A DNA stretch of 64,000 nt from Pseudoxanthomonas sp. J31 (GTDB taxonomy: Bacteria; Pseudomonadota; Gammaproteobacteria; Xanthomonadales; Xanthomonadaceae): positions 1 to 64,000 of the forward strand of contig NZ_AZNZ01000009.1 in NCBI RefSeq assembly GCF_000510725.1, written 5' to 3'. How positions within the stretch are numbered: position 1 is the stretch's first letter; each line of letters begins with the position of its first letter. A program made the translations under genes and the position numbers. Positions 1 to 8,248 of the stretch are shown here, in pieces. The notes below the pieces were generated by a model, which made no database searches, was not told the origin of the DNA, and was given only the letters and a program-made list of their open reading frames with translations.

Positions 1-146
1 TTGCCCTGCAGCGAGGCCAGGGTGTCGAGGTTGCCGGCGTAGGTCAGCGCGTCCAGGTTGACCACCCGCACCCCGCGGGCCACGGCCTCCAGGACGAAAT
101 TGCCGCCGATGAAACCGGCACCGCCGGTGACGAGCCAAGTGGCCAA
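1..146 (-). CDS. rmlB: dTDP-glucose 4,6-dehydratase RmlB (5' end only)
   Basis: Only the first 48 codons lie in the window; the gene runs off the left edge. The protein begins with [16 protein letters not shown], the glycine-rich Rossmann NAD-binding loop (GxxGxxG) of extended short-chain dehydrogenases, followed by [15 protein letters not shown], which is the conserved N-terminus of dTDP-glucose 4,6-dehydratase. The enzyme makes dTDP-4-keto-6-deoxyglucose on the way to dTDP-L-rhamnose, a donor for O-antigen synthesis. A TTG start at 146 is preferred because AGGAG (158-154) sits seven bases upstream. An in-frame ATG at 164 would lack a ribosome site and add six residues. It is divergent from etfB, the arrangement known next to the Xanthomonas lps locus. 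Confidence 0.88.
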   Translation of the reverse strand, partial: MATWLVTGGAGFIGGNFVLEAVARGVRVVNLDALTYAGNLDTLASLQG

Positions 147-284
147 GCCGATTCTCCTGTTCATTGGCGCTTTTCGCGCCCGAGCCGGCAAGCATACCGA
201 TGCCCCTTGAATCGGAGCTGTTCAGGTGGATCGGAGCGGGCCGCCCGGCCACCATACGTGATCGCATGGTGGCCCCGGGCCCGG

Positions 285-290
285 TAGAAT
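285..290 (+). promoter_or_regulatory. Putative -10 element for etfBA
   Basis: TAGAAT at 285-290 lies about 70 bases before the etfB start. The same hexamer precedes metB, rhlE, glmS and glmU in this window. No clear -35 element is visible, so this rests on the recurrence only. Confidence 0.35.
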
Positions 291-361
291 CGGTGACTCC
301 GCCCCGGATTGGCCGCCGCGAACCGGGCCGTTCCCGTTCCAGCTCAAGGATTCCGCAAACG

Positions 362-1108
362 ATGAAGATCCTCGTCGCCTACAAGCGCGTGGTGGACTAC
401 AACGTCCGCATCCAGGTCAAGCCGGACGGCTCCGGCGTGGTGACCGAGGGCGTCAAGCTCTCGCCCAACCCGTTCGACGAGATCGCGCTCGAGGAGGCCC
501 TGCGCCTGCGCGACAAGGGCATCGCCACCGAGGTGGTGGTGGCCACGATCGCTCCGGCCGACGCCCAGGCGCACCTGCGCAACGGCCTGGCGATGGGCGC
601 CAACCGCGCCATCCACGTGGTCACCGACCAGCCGGTGCAGCCGCTGGCGGCCGCCCGCACCCTGCTGAAGCTGGTGGAGAAGGAGCAGCCGGACCTGGTG
701 ATCCTGGGCAAGCAGGCGATCGACGACGACGCCAACCAGACCGGCCAGATGCTGGCCACCCTGTGGGGCCGCCCGCAGGCCACCTTCGCCAGCAAGCTGG
801 AAGTGGCCGATGGCAAGGCCACGGTGACCCGCGAGGTCGACGCCGGCCTGGAGACCCTGGAAGTGGACCTGCCGGCGGTGGTGACCACCGACCTGCGCCT
901 GAACGAACCGCGCTTCATCAAGCTGCCGGACATCATGAAGGCCAAGAGCAAGCCGCTGGAGACCCTGCAGCTGGCCGACCTCGGCGTGGACGCCGGCCCG
1001 GAGCTGAAGACCACCGCCTACGCCCCGCCGCCCAAGCGCAGCCGCGGCGTGATGGTCAAGGACGCGGCCGAACTGGTCGCCACGCTCAAGGCCAAGGGCC
1101 TGCTCTGA
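362..1108 (+). CDS. etfB: Electron transfer flavoprotein subunit beta
   Basis: The protein has 248 residues, the normal size for EtfB. EtfB binds AMP and, with EtfA, forms the soluble heterodimeric flavoprotein that takes electrons from acyl-CoA and related dehydrogenases and passes them to ETF:quinone oxidoreductase. The N-terminus MKILVAYKRVVDYNV, the SPNPFDEIALEEALRLRDKG segment and the LGKQAIDDDANQTGQMLA stretch near residues 120-137 are strongly characteristic of the family. ATG at 362 was chosen because the conserved N-terminus starts there; an open frame extends upstream to 164 but encodes unconserved sequence. AAGGA lies 11 bases upstream. It is followed after 61 bases by etfA in the same direction. 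Confidence 0.96.
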   Translation: MKILVAYKRVVDYNVRIQVKPDGSGVVTEGVKLSPNPFDEIALEEALRLRDKGIATEVVVATIAPADAQAHLRNGLAMGANRAIHVVTDQPVQPLAAARTLLKLVEKEQPDLVILGKQAIDDDANQTGQMLATLWGRPQATFASKLEVADGKATVTREVDAGLETLEVDLPAVVTTDLRLNEPRFIKLPDIMKAKSKPLETLQLADLGVDAGPELKTTAYAPPPKRSRGVMVKDAAELVATLKAKGLL

Positions 1109-1169
1109 TCCTCCCGGCCGCGCCGGGCGCCCCGCGCCGTGCGGCCCCCTGATTCCGGAGAACGCTCCA

Positions 1170-2108
1170 ATGTCCAAGATCCTCGTCGTCGCCGAACACC
1201 TGGACGGCAAGCTCAACCCCGCCACCGCGCGCACCGTCAGCGCCGCACAGGCGCTGAACCCGGAGGCCATCGACGTGCTCGTGCTGGCCGCCGACCCTGC
1301 GGCGGTCGCGGCCGAGGCCGCGCAGATCGCCGGCGTGACCCGCGTGCTCGCCGTGGCCAACCCGGCCAATGCCCAGGCCATCGCCCAGGTGCTGGGCCCG
1401 CAGGTGGCGAAGCTGGCCGCCGGCTACAGCCACGTGTTCGGCCCCTCGACCACCTTCGGCAAGGACCTGATGCCGGTGGTCGCCGCCCTGCTGGGCGTCA
1501 ACCAGGTCTCCGACCTGATGGCGGTGGAGGGCGAGTACACCTTCAAGCGCCCGATCTACGCCGGCAACGCCATCGTCACCGTCGAGGCCCCGGCCGGGCA
1601 GGTCGTGGTCGCCACCGTACGCACCGCCTCCTGGCCGCAGGCCGCCGGCGGCAACAGCGCCCCGGTGGAGGCGGTGCAGGTCGAGGCCGCCCTGCCCTCG
1701 CATACCCGCTACGTGGGCCTGGCCGCCGGTGCTTCCGACCGCCCGGACCTGCAGTCCGCGCGCCGGGTCGTCTCCGGCGGCCGCGGCGTCGGCTCGGAGG
1801 AGAACTTCCGCCACATCTACTCGCTGGCCGACAAGCTCGGCGCGGCGGTGGGCGCCTCGCGCGCGGCGGTGGACGCCGGCTACTGCCCGAACGAGATGCA
1901 GGTCGGCCAGACCGGCAAGATCATCGCCCCGGAGCTGTACGTGGCCATCGGCATTTCCGGCGCGATCCAGCACCTGACCGGCATCAAGGACGCCGGCACC
2001 ATCGTGGCCATCAACAAGGACCCGGAAGCGCCGATCTTCGAGATCGCCGACATCGGCCTGGTGGGTGACCTCTTCACCATCCTGCCGGAGCTGGAAGCGG
2101 CCCTCTGA
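1170..2108 (+). CDS. etfA: Electron transfer flavoprotein subunit alpha
   Basis: The 312-residue protein is the FAD-binding partner of EtfB. The C-terminal FAD domain is complete: [12 protein letters not shown] near residues 202-213, then [42 protein letters not shown] and the closing [20 protein letters not shown] motif. GGAGAACGCTCC before ATG 1170 supplies a ribosome site. The gene ends 15 bases before the end of the convergent small envelope gene, so it marks the right-hand edge of the housekeeping etf operon. In Xanthomonas etfA is the known border of the variable lps locus, and the genes that follow here fit that. Confidence 0.97.
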   Translation: MSKILVVAEHLDGKLNPATARTVSAAQALNPEAIDVLVLAADPAAVAAEAAQIAGVTRVLAVANPANAQAIAQVLGPQVAKLAAGYSHVFGPSTTFGKDLMPVVAALLGVNQVSDLMAVEGEYTFKRPIYAGNAIVTVEAPAGQVVVATVRTASWPQAAGGNSAPVEAVQVEAALPSHTRYVGLAAGASDRPDLQSARRVVSGGRGVGSEENFRHIYSLADKLGAAVGASRAAVDAGYCPNEMQVGQTGKIIAPELYVAIGISGAIQHLTGIKDAGTIVAINKDPEAPIFEIADIGLVGDLFTILPELEAAL

Positions 2109-2123
2109 GGGCCGCACCCGGGC

Positions 2124-2486
2124 CTACGGGCTGCACGGTTCGGTGGCCAGGGTGCGCCGGGCAAGCAGGCGGCCGCCGGCGGTCCGCAGGGTCACTGTGT
2201 AGCCGTCGTGCGCCCAGGCCCCGGCCTCGGCGCGGCCGCGCGGGCCCTCCAGCACCCACAGCTTGGGCGGCTTGCCGAGGTTGTTGACCTCCAGCCGCAC
2301 GCCTCCCTCGCCGGCCTTGCCGGCGTCCCACTCCACCGCGGTGGCCGCCGGCGTGGTGCAGGCGCCGACCCGGCCGGGCTCCAGCACCAGCCGCGCGCTG
2401 CCATGGTCGACGTTGAGCCAGGCCGCGGCCGCCGTCGCAGCGGCCAGCAACGCCCCGCCGATGCAGCCACGCAGGCGCGCGCTCAT
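2124..2486 (-). CDS. Small envelope protein, paralogue of the lipoprotein at 7624-8049
   Basis: This 120-residue protein has an N-terminal hydrophobic segment (residues 8-24, rich in Ala) that looks like a signal peptide or anchor, followed by one compact domain. I do not recognise a named family. The domain aligns with the lipoprotein at 7624-8049: both have V/L-x-V/L-EPG-x-VGAC, a Trp about 10 residues later, an AE-x-G-x-W motif, and a closing Cys, with nearly identical spacing (C43, W53, W91, C118 here). The paired cysteines could form a disulfide in the periplasm. Its ATG overlaps the stop of the upstream sulfatase-fold gene in ATGA (2486-2483), so translation is probably coupled and the two products may act together. 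Function unknown. Confidence 0.75.
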   Translation of the reverse strand: MSARLRGCIGGALLAAATAAAAWLNVDHGSARLVLEPGRVGACTTPAATAVEWDAGKAGEGGVRLEVNNLGKPPKLWVLEGPRGRAEAGAWAHDGYTVTLRTAGGRLLARRTLATEPCSP

Positions 2487-4288
2487 CGCAGGAACTCCTC
2501 GAACCGGCCCTGCATGCGCGCCACCGCCGCGGCCTCCACGCCGCGGCGCAGTTCATCCGCCTCCGGCGAATCGGGCGGCAGCGCGGCCAACCTGCGCCCA
2601 GCCACCCGCACCAGGTCGAAGTACGGGTCCCCGGCCAGCCCGGCCACTTCCAGCGCTTCGGCCGCCAGCTCCCAGGAGTGCAACGGCCGCGCCCCGGCCC
2701 GGCGCCCGCCGTCGCCCACGACCAGCCACGGCACCATCTGCTCCTCCGCCTGGCCGCCGTCGGCGAACTGCAAGGTGTTGTAGACCTCCGGCAGGGCCGG
2801 CAGGTGGTCGCCGAAGAACACCACCACGAACGGACGCCCGCGCTGCTCCATCCGCCGTAGCAGGCGCTCCAGTTCGCGGTCGGCGTTGCCCAGGTGGTAG
2901 AGGTAGTTGCGCAGGCTGCCGGCAGCGCGCGCCGGCAGGACGTCGGGCACCGGCACCGCCTCCTTGGCGGCGGCATCGCGAACCGGGGCCTCGCTTTCGT
3001 AAGGGCCGTGGTTCTCGATGCTGATGGCCGCCACGAACAGCGGCGCGTCGGCCGCCTCAAGCTCCTGCAGCACCAGGTCGGTCATCGAGGCGTCGGAGTA
3101 CCAGACGCCGTCGCGCACGCCCTGCCCGCGGAATGCCTTCTCGGTCAGGAAGCGCTGGATGCCCATGGCGCGGAAGGTATCGGTGCGGTTCCAGAACGCG
3201 CCGGAATTGCCGTGCACCGCCACCGTGGCGTAGCCGAGGTCGCGCAGCAATGCAGGCAGTCCGGGCATCCGCGGCCTGGCCATGTCCACGTAGGGATACA
3301 TCACCGAGGGGAAGGCGCTGACCGGCATCCCGGTCAGCACCTCGAACTCGGTGCGCACGGTGCCGCCACCGTAGGTCGGCACCCGCATCGGCCCGCCCGC
3401 GCCCCGCTCCAGCAGCGCGCGGGTGGCGGGAATCGGGTCGGCGACCTGGTCCATGCCGGCCAGGATCCGCGGATCCATGAACGACTCGCTGAGGATCACC
3501 ACGATGTCCGGCAATGCCTCCGCGCCGGCCTGCGCCGGCACGATGCCCGCGCGCTCCTCAGCGGTGGCCTCCAGCAGCGCGCGCAAAGCCGCCTCGTCCA
3601 CCGCATGCACGGCGTTGGAAAGGTCCAGGTGCTTGAACACCAGGCTGCTCATCAGCCCGGCGTGGAGTGCGCCCGGCCCCGGCCCCAGCGGCGAGGGCCG
3701 CACGGCGTCCCGGGTATAGAACGCGGTCCATGGCCAGGCTGCCAGGTACAGCGCGGCCACCAGCGCCGCGCCGGCGCCGAAGACCACCACCCTGGCCAGG
3801 CGGGCGCGGCCCATCCACGGCCGCTCGGCCCAGAAGGCCAGGGCCAGCAGCAAGGCCCCGCCGCCGGTCCAGGCCCAGACGGCCGCGGCATCCTCGAGGT
3901 AGGAGCCGAGCAGCTCCAGGCTGGCGCGGTTGAAGCTGGTCAGGAAATAGAAGTCCTGCAGCGCCAGCGGCGCGCCCAGCACCTGCAGCTTCACCGCCGA
4001 CACCTTGTACAACAGCACCTGCAGCAGCAGGACCAGCAGCAGCGAGGACAGCAGGCGCCGGCTCAGGCTCCACAGCACCAGCACGAACGGCACCGCGACC
4101 GCGGCGTTGAGCAGCATCGCCGCCGGGGTGCGATAGGCGCTGGCCGCCACGCCCAGGACCCAGCGGTCCATGCCCCACAGCAGCGGCACGTACAGCACTA
4201 ACCCGAGGCACGCGCACAGCCAGTGCCGGGGTACCCGCCCCTGCCACGCGTCGCTTGCCGGGACCGCAACAGGCAACGCCTGCCTCAT
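2483..4288 (-). CDS. LtaS-like sulfatase-fold membrane transferase (phosphoglycerol/phosphoethanolamine transferase family)
   Basis: The 601-residue protein has several hydrophobic segments in its first 190 residues (about 24-40, 57-76, 78-94, 143-155, 165-184) and then a large extracytoplasmic alkaline-phosphatase-superfamily domain. Family active-site residues are visible: E268 in ILSESFMD, T310 in PTYGGGTVRTEFEVLTG as the likely nucleophile, H360, H427 in ENHGPY, and D494-H495 in FFGDHLP. This pattern matches lipoteichoic acid synthase and the related phosphoglycerol and phosphoethanolamine transferases. In a Gram-negative lps locus it probably decorates an envelope glycan or lipid with an alcohol phosphate; the true substrate cannot be read. 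ATG 4288 is chosen because upstream codons are unlike coding sequence of the family. The small gene downstream overlaps by four bases. Confidence 0.85.
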   Translation of the reverse strand: MRQALPVAVPASDAWQGRVPRHWLCACLGLVLYVPLLWGMDRWVLGVAASAYRTPAAMLLNAAVAVPFVLVLWSLSRRLLSSLLLVLLLQVLLYKVSAVKLQVLGAPLALQDFYFLTSFNRASLELLGSYLEDAAAVWAWTGGGALLLALAFWAERPWMGRARLARVVVFGAGAALVAALYLAAWPWTAFYTRDAVRPSPLGPGPGALHAGLMSSLVFKHLDLSNAVHAVDEAALRALLEATAEERAGIVPAQAGAEALPDIVVILSESFMDPRILAGMDQVADPIPATRALLERGAGGPMRVPTYGGGTVRTEFEVLTGMPVSAFPSVMYPYVDMARPRMPGLPALLRDLGYATVAVHGNSGAFWNRTDTFRAMGIQRFLTEKAFRGQGVRDGVWYSDASMTDLVLQELEAADAPLFVAAISIENHGPYESEAPVRDAAAKEAVPVPDVLPARAAGSLRNYLYHLGNADRELERLLRRMEQRGRPFVVVFFGDHLPALPEVYNTLQFADGGQAEEQMVPWLVVGDGGRRAGARPLHSWELAAEALEVAGLAGDPYFDLVRVAGRRLAALPPDSPEADELRRGVEAAAVARMQGRFEEFLR

Positions 4289-4544
4289 GCCACCGGGCCA
4301 TCCGGCTGGCGCCGGACCGCGATTTCCGATGTCGGGAATCTTTCCACTTGCCCCTCCCGGACCCGTCGGCGAGGGCCGACGGATCCAGCTACCGCCCCCC
4401 CGGGGCTGACAACTGGCAGGGGGCAGTCTAGCACCCGGCGCCGGCGCTGCCGGGAAAGGGCCGGGAACGGCCAATCCCGGCAAAACCCGGGCGCCGGAGC
4501 CGCCACGGCACGGACCGGGGCGGCGGGAGGTCCACTGCGCCGGG

Positions 4545-5537
4545 CTAGTGGCCGCGCAACCTGCGCCCCAGGCGGCCGCTCAGTACCTTGCGCGGCACGG
4601 AGGCGATGTCATAGGCCAGGAATGCCAGCAGCAGCTGCAGGCCGACCAGCAGCGGGAGGGCGGCCAGCATCACGGTGCCGGTACTGGCGGGCGCGCCGGT
4701 CGAGACCGACAGCCCCCAGTGGTAGAGGCCGAACACGGCGCCGAACAGCACCAGCGCGCAGCCGGCCAGCAGCTCCAGCGACGCCAGCGACATGTCGCGC
4801 AGGAAGTAGCTGTAGAACACCCGCTTGAAGAAGTTGCGGCCGTGCTTGAGCAGGAACTCGGTGAGCACCTTGCCGATCCTGAGGTTGCTCACCTCGTCGC
4901 CGTAGCGGGCGTCCATCGGGATGTCGACCACGACCGCGCGGAAGGTCCCGAGCCGGAACAGCAGGTCGGTCTCGAAGAAATAGCGGCGGCTGATCCGCTC
5001 GAACGGCAGCAGCGCCGCGACCCGGGCGGAAATGGCAGTGTAGCCGTTGGTCGGGTCGAACAGGTCCCAGTAGCCGGTGGAGACCTTGGCCATGAACGAC
5101 AGCACCGCGTTGCCGAACAGCCGGATCGCGGGCATCCGGCCGATGTTGCGCAGGTCGTAGAAGCGGTTGCCCTTGGTGTAGTCGGCCTCCAGCGCGGCGA
5201 TCGGGGCGACGAAGTTGGGCAGCAGCGCCGGATCCATCTGCCCGTCGCCGTCGATCTTGACGATGATGTCCGCGCCCAGCTCCAGCGCGCGCTGGTAGCC
5301 GGTCAGGACCGCGCCGCCCACGCCCTGGTTCTGCGCGTGGTAGACCACGCACACCCGCGGGTCGCTGCAGCCAGATTCCACCAGCTTGCCGGACCCCTCC
5401 GGGCAGGCATCGTCGACGACGATGATGTGGTCGACGTCGTTGTCGATCGCGGCGATGACCTGCAGGATATGGCGCGTCACCTTGTAGCTGGGGATCACCA
5501 CCGCCACGCTGGGCGGCGAGGAATCGGTCGGTTTCAT
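4545..5537 (-). CDS. GT2 glycosyltransferase, polyprenyl-phosphate sugar synthase type (DPM1/GtrB-like)
   Basis: The 330-residue protein begins with an inverting GT-A domain: VAVVIPSYKV near residue 11, VVDDACPEGS as the nucleotide-binding acidic site, and KIDGDGQMD carrying the metal-binding DxD. Two hydrophobic segments follow near the C-terminus (about 255-275 and 285-315). That architecture is typical of enzymes that load a sugar onto undecaprenyl phosphate on the cytoplasmic face of the inner membrane. Its ATG overlaps the stop of the upstream GT-C gene (ATGA at 5537-5534). The pair therefore fits a donor-maker plus periplasmic-transferase module. The sugar is unknown. Confidence 0.85.
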   Translation of the reverse strand: MKPTDSSPPSVAVVIPSYKVTRHILQVIAAIDNDVDHIIVVDDACPEGSGKLVESGCSDPRVCVVYHAQNQGVGGAVLTGYQRALELGADIIVKIDGDGQMDPALLPNFVAPIAALEADYTKGNRFYDLRNIGRMPAIRLFGNAVLSFMAKVSTGYWDLFDPTNGYTAISARVAALLPFERISRRYFFETDLLFRLGTFRAVVVDIPMDARYGDEVSNLRIGKVLTEFLLKHGRNFFKRVFYSYFLRDMSLASLELLAGCALVLFGAVFGLYHWGLSVSTGAPASTGTVMLAALPLLVGLQLLLAFLAYDIASVPRKVLSGRLGRRLRGH

Positions 5538-7627
5538 CGGTTGTTCCTCTGGAGGATCCGCCTGGCCTGGTCGCGTACTGCGCCGAGGCGGCATTCGCCC
5601 TGGCGGTTGCCGGGCAGCGACCACAGTTCGACCCCGCGCTCCCGGTCGACCGGGACGTAGCCCAGTGCCTGCATCGCCGCGCGCTGGCCGGGACTGGCCT
5701 CGGCCGGCACCACGATGCCGGAGGTGCCGGTGGCCCTGAGCACTTCGCGCCAGCGTTCGCCACTGGGGTCCTCGTCGGCCCACTCCTTGGCCAGCTTCAG
5801 GCGCTGGTCGTACCAGGCCATCGAGTGCGCGCGCCCCTTGCCGCCGGCGACGAACGGCGCGCTGGTGTCGGAATTGAGCACGCAGGTATCCGGATCCCGC
5901 GCCAAGTAGCGCTCGATCAGCGCGCGCTGCGGGATCATCTCCGCGACCAGCTGCGTCCTGGCGCCCCTGCCCTCGAGCAGCAGCGCCTGCCACGGGTTCT
6001 CCTTGAAGATCCAGATCGTGGTGGGCACCAGCGCCAGGTTGGCCGCGGCCAGCAGCGGGATGCCGGCCGCGAAGCCGGCCCGGCGGAGGCAGCCGGCGGC
6101 GCCCACCACGCCGACCGTGCCCAGCAGGGCCAGCGCCGGGAAGACGTAGCGCAGGTACTGCAGCTGGGCGAACAGCAGCAGGCCGGAGGCCAGCGCCCAC
6201 AGGCCCACGGCGCAGGCGGCACGCGAGCAGGACATGGCGTAGATGCAACCCGGCAGCAGCACCAGGAACGCCAGTCCGGCCGCACCGGGGGCGTGCTCGC
6301 CGAAGCGCGGGCTGTGGAAGGTCAGGTCCCACAGGAGCGAGGCGTCGATGCCCGCGCGCCAGCGCGCATCGAGGAAGTCGACCGGCGGCATGTACGGCGA
6401 CTGGAAGATCGAGTTGAACAGCGGGAACACCGGGTTGCCGGTGACGAGCAAAGCGTAGAAATAGCTGCTCCCGCCCACCACGCTGGCGGCGACCACCAGC
6501 CTGGCCAGCCCCCACCACTGCCGGTGCCGCAGCGCCTGCCAGCCGATCCAGGCCAGCGCCGGCAGGGCATAGACCACGTTCGACGCCTTCAGCCCGGCCA
6601 GCAGGCCGAACAGCGCGCCGATCGCCAGCGCGCCGCGCGACAGGTCGCACCTGCCGGCGAGCAGCGCCGCCAGGTGCAGCACCACCGCGGCCACGCAGCC
6701 GTCGACCTGCATGGTCGAGCCGAAATAAACCGTCAGCGGGTGCGAGGCGAATACCGCCGCCGCGGCCAGCGCGACCTCGCGGCGCCCGTCCAGCGCCAGG
6801 GCCAGGCGGTAGGCGCCGGAGATGCCGAGCAACAGCCACAGCAGGCCCATCGAGGCCCGCGACTCCTGGCCCGCCAGCAGGGCGGCGAGGGAATGCAGGA
6901 CGTTGTTGGCCCAGGGCGCGACCGCCCAGACCTGGCTGGAGACGTCCAGCCGGTAATAGCCGCCCTCCAGCAGCTGGCCGACCATGCCCAGGTGGGCGGC
7001 GTTGTCGTCGTAGTTGAGGCTCGGCAACCACAGCGCGATCGAGGCGAAGCCGGCGACGCCCGCCAGCAGCGAGCTCCACCACGGGTGCTGGCGGCGCAGC
7101 TGGCCGAACCCGGCAGCCACCGCACGGGCCTGCTCGAGGACCGCTTCCCGGCGCCAGGCGACCAGCAGCACCGCCGCGGCCAGGTGGATGCGGCCGTCGT
7201 GCACCTGGAACGGCAGCAGCCAGCCGACCACCGCCGCGACCACCGCGAGGCCGACCAGGCTGGTCAGCCAGGGATCGGACCCGGAGCCGGTGTGGAACAG
7301 GCTGCCGACGCCCCAGGACACGGCCAGCAGCAGGGCCGCCGCGGCAAGCGCGGAAAGCCCGCAGTAGTAGGCCACGCCCAGCACCGCGAGGAAGCCGAGC
7401 ACCAGCGCTGCCCCGCCCGGGCGCCCGGAACGGGCGGCCACGAGGTTGACGAGCAGTGCCCCGGCCGCGGCGGCGAGCGCCGCCTGCAGGTAGCCACCGA
7501 GGTAGCCATTGGCGCTGGCCGGGAACAGGCCCTTCCGCCATGCGGCATAGCCGACGACCACGAAGAACAGCACGAGGAGGAACTCCGCCCCCCCGCGCAG
7601 GCCGGACCGCAACACCTGCTGGTTCAT
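5534..7627 (-). CDS. Multi-pass GT-C glycosyltransferase (ArnT/PMT-like)
   Basis: The 697-residue protein is almost entirely hydrophobic, with roughly a dozen membrane segments and a soluble C-terminal tail of about 150 residues. LNYDDNAAHLG, in what should be the first large periplasmic loop, carries the acidic pair typical of the catalytic loop of GT-C enzymes such as ArnT and protein mannosyltransferases. Such enzymes use polyprenyl-phosphate sugars in the periplasm. The gene is coupled by four-base overlaps both upstream (lipoprotein, 7627-7624) and downstream (GT2, 5537-5534). It probably transfers the sugar made by the GT2 partner onto O-antigen, core or another envelope acceptor. Acceptor and sugar are inferred only from context. 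Confidence 0.82.
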   Translation of the reverse strand: MNQQVLRSGLRGGAEFLLVLFFVVVGYAAWRKGLFPASANGYLGGYLQAALAAAAGALLVNLVAARSGRPGGAALVLGFLAVLGVAYYCGLSALAAAALLLAVSWGVGSLFHTGSGSDPWLTSLVGLAVVAAVVGWLLPFQVHDGRIHLAAAVLLVAWRREAVLEQARAVAAGFGQLRRQHPWWSSLLAGVAGFASIALWLPSLNYDDNAAHLGMVGQLLEGGYYRLDVSSQVWAVAPWANNVLHSLAALLAGQESRASMGLLWLLLGISGAYRLALALDGRREVALAAAAVFASHPLTVYFGSTMQVDGCVAAVVLHLAALLAGRCDLSRGALAIGALFGLLAGLKASNVVYALPALAWIGWQALRHRQWWGLARLVVAASVVGGSSYFYALLVTGNPVFPLFNSIFQSPYMPPVDFLDARWRAGIDASLLWDLTFHSPRFGEHAPGAAGLAFLVLLPGCIYAMSCSRAACAVGLWALASGLLLFAQLQYLRYVFPALALLGTVGVVGAAGCLRRAGFAAGIPLLAAANLALVPTTIWIFKENPWQALLLEGRGARTQLVAEMIPQRALIERYLARDPDTCVLNSDTSAPFVAGGKGRAHSMAWYDQRLKLAKEWADEDPSGERWREVLRATGTSGIVVPAEASPGQRAAMQALGYVPVDRERGVELWSLPGNRQGECRLGAVRDQARRILQRNNR

Positions 7628-8049
7628 TCCATTGCTCCGTCAGTCGGTCCGAGGCAGGCCAGGCCCGCGACCTCGAAGGCGGCGAGGTCCCGGCGGCTGT
7701 CGGCATCGACCAGATGGAAGCGCGTGCCCCCGGCGACCCACTGCCCGGTTTCCGCCTCGCCCTGCGCCGCGCCTGAGGCGAACACCTTGCGCCCGCCATC
7801 GTCGCCGCGCACCTGGACCAGGACCGACTGCACCGCCGGATCCTTCACCTTCCACGCGATCCGCGCCGCGACCCGCTGGCCCTCGCAGGCGCCGACGGCG
7901 CCGGGCTCGACGCTGAGCACGGCATCCTCGTTCTCCACCGAGGTCGGATGGGGGGGCACGCCGTCCTGCACCGGCTCGATCCGCCCGCAGGCGGACAGGA
8001 GCGGGAGGGCCAGCACCGCCAGGGTGCCAACGATGGCAGTTCGCATCAT
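7624..8049 (-). CDS. Lipoprotein, paralogue of the small protein at 2124-2486
   Basis: The 141-residue protein has a classic lipoprotein signal: two basic-region residues, a hydrophobic core and the lipobox L-S-A-C with the lipidated Cys at residue 21. The mature part aligns with the 120-residue protein at 2124-2486, sharing EPG-x-VGAC (C55), W66, AE-x-G-x-W (W104) and a closing C132, with spacings that agree within one residue. It is the first gene of a coupled lipoprotein/GT-C/GT2 set and overlaps the GT-C start in ATGA. It could be an accessory factor for glycan modification at the inner or outer membrane. No named family was recognised. Two adjacent ATG codons (8049, 8046) are possible starts. 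Confidence 0.78.
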   Translation of the reverse strand: MMRTAIVGTLAVLALPLLSACGRIEPVQDGVPPHPTSVENEDAVLSVEPGAVGACEGQRVAARIAWKVKDPAVQSVLVQVRGDDGGRKVFASGAAQGEAETGQWVAGGTRFHLVDADSRRDLAAFEVAGLACLGPTDGAME

Positions 8050-8072
8050 GTGTTACCGGACTCGCCTTTCAG

Positions 8073-8098
8073 GAAAAGACCCGCGGGATTCCCGCAGG
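8073..8098 (-). terminator. Possible intrinsic terminator downstream of gmhB
   Basis: On the minus strand a GC hairpin (about 8098-8080, GCGGGAATCCCGC core) is followed by TCTTTTCC. It lies between the end of the heptose/export operon and the lipoprotein gene and could separate the two transcription units. The T tract is short. Confidence 0.4.
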
Positions 8099-8248
8099 CA
8101 ATTCGAACCTCGTTACTCCACCGGCACTGTCGGCGGATCCATGGATGGCAAGCCGCTTTGCGTCGCGCGGTCCGCCGGGCCCGTGCCTGGCGACGACCGG
8201 CCGCATCGGGCGCCGATGATCCGGGCATTGCCCATGCACTTCAAGCTT

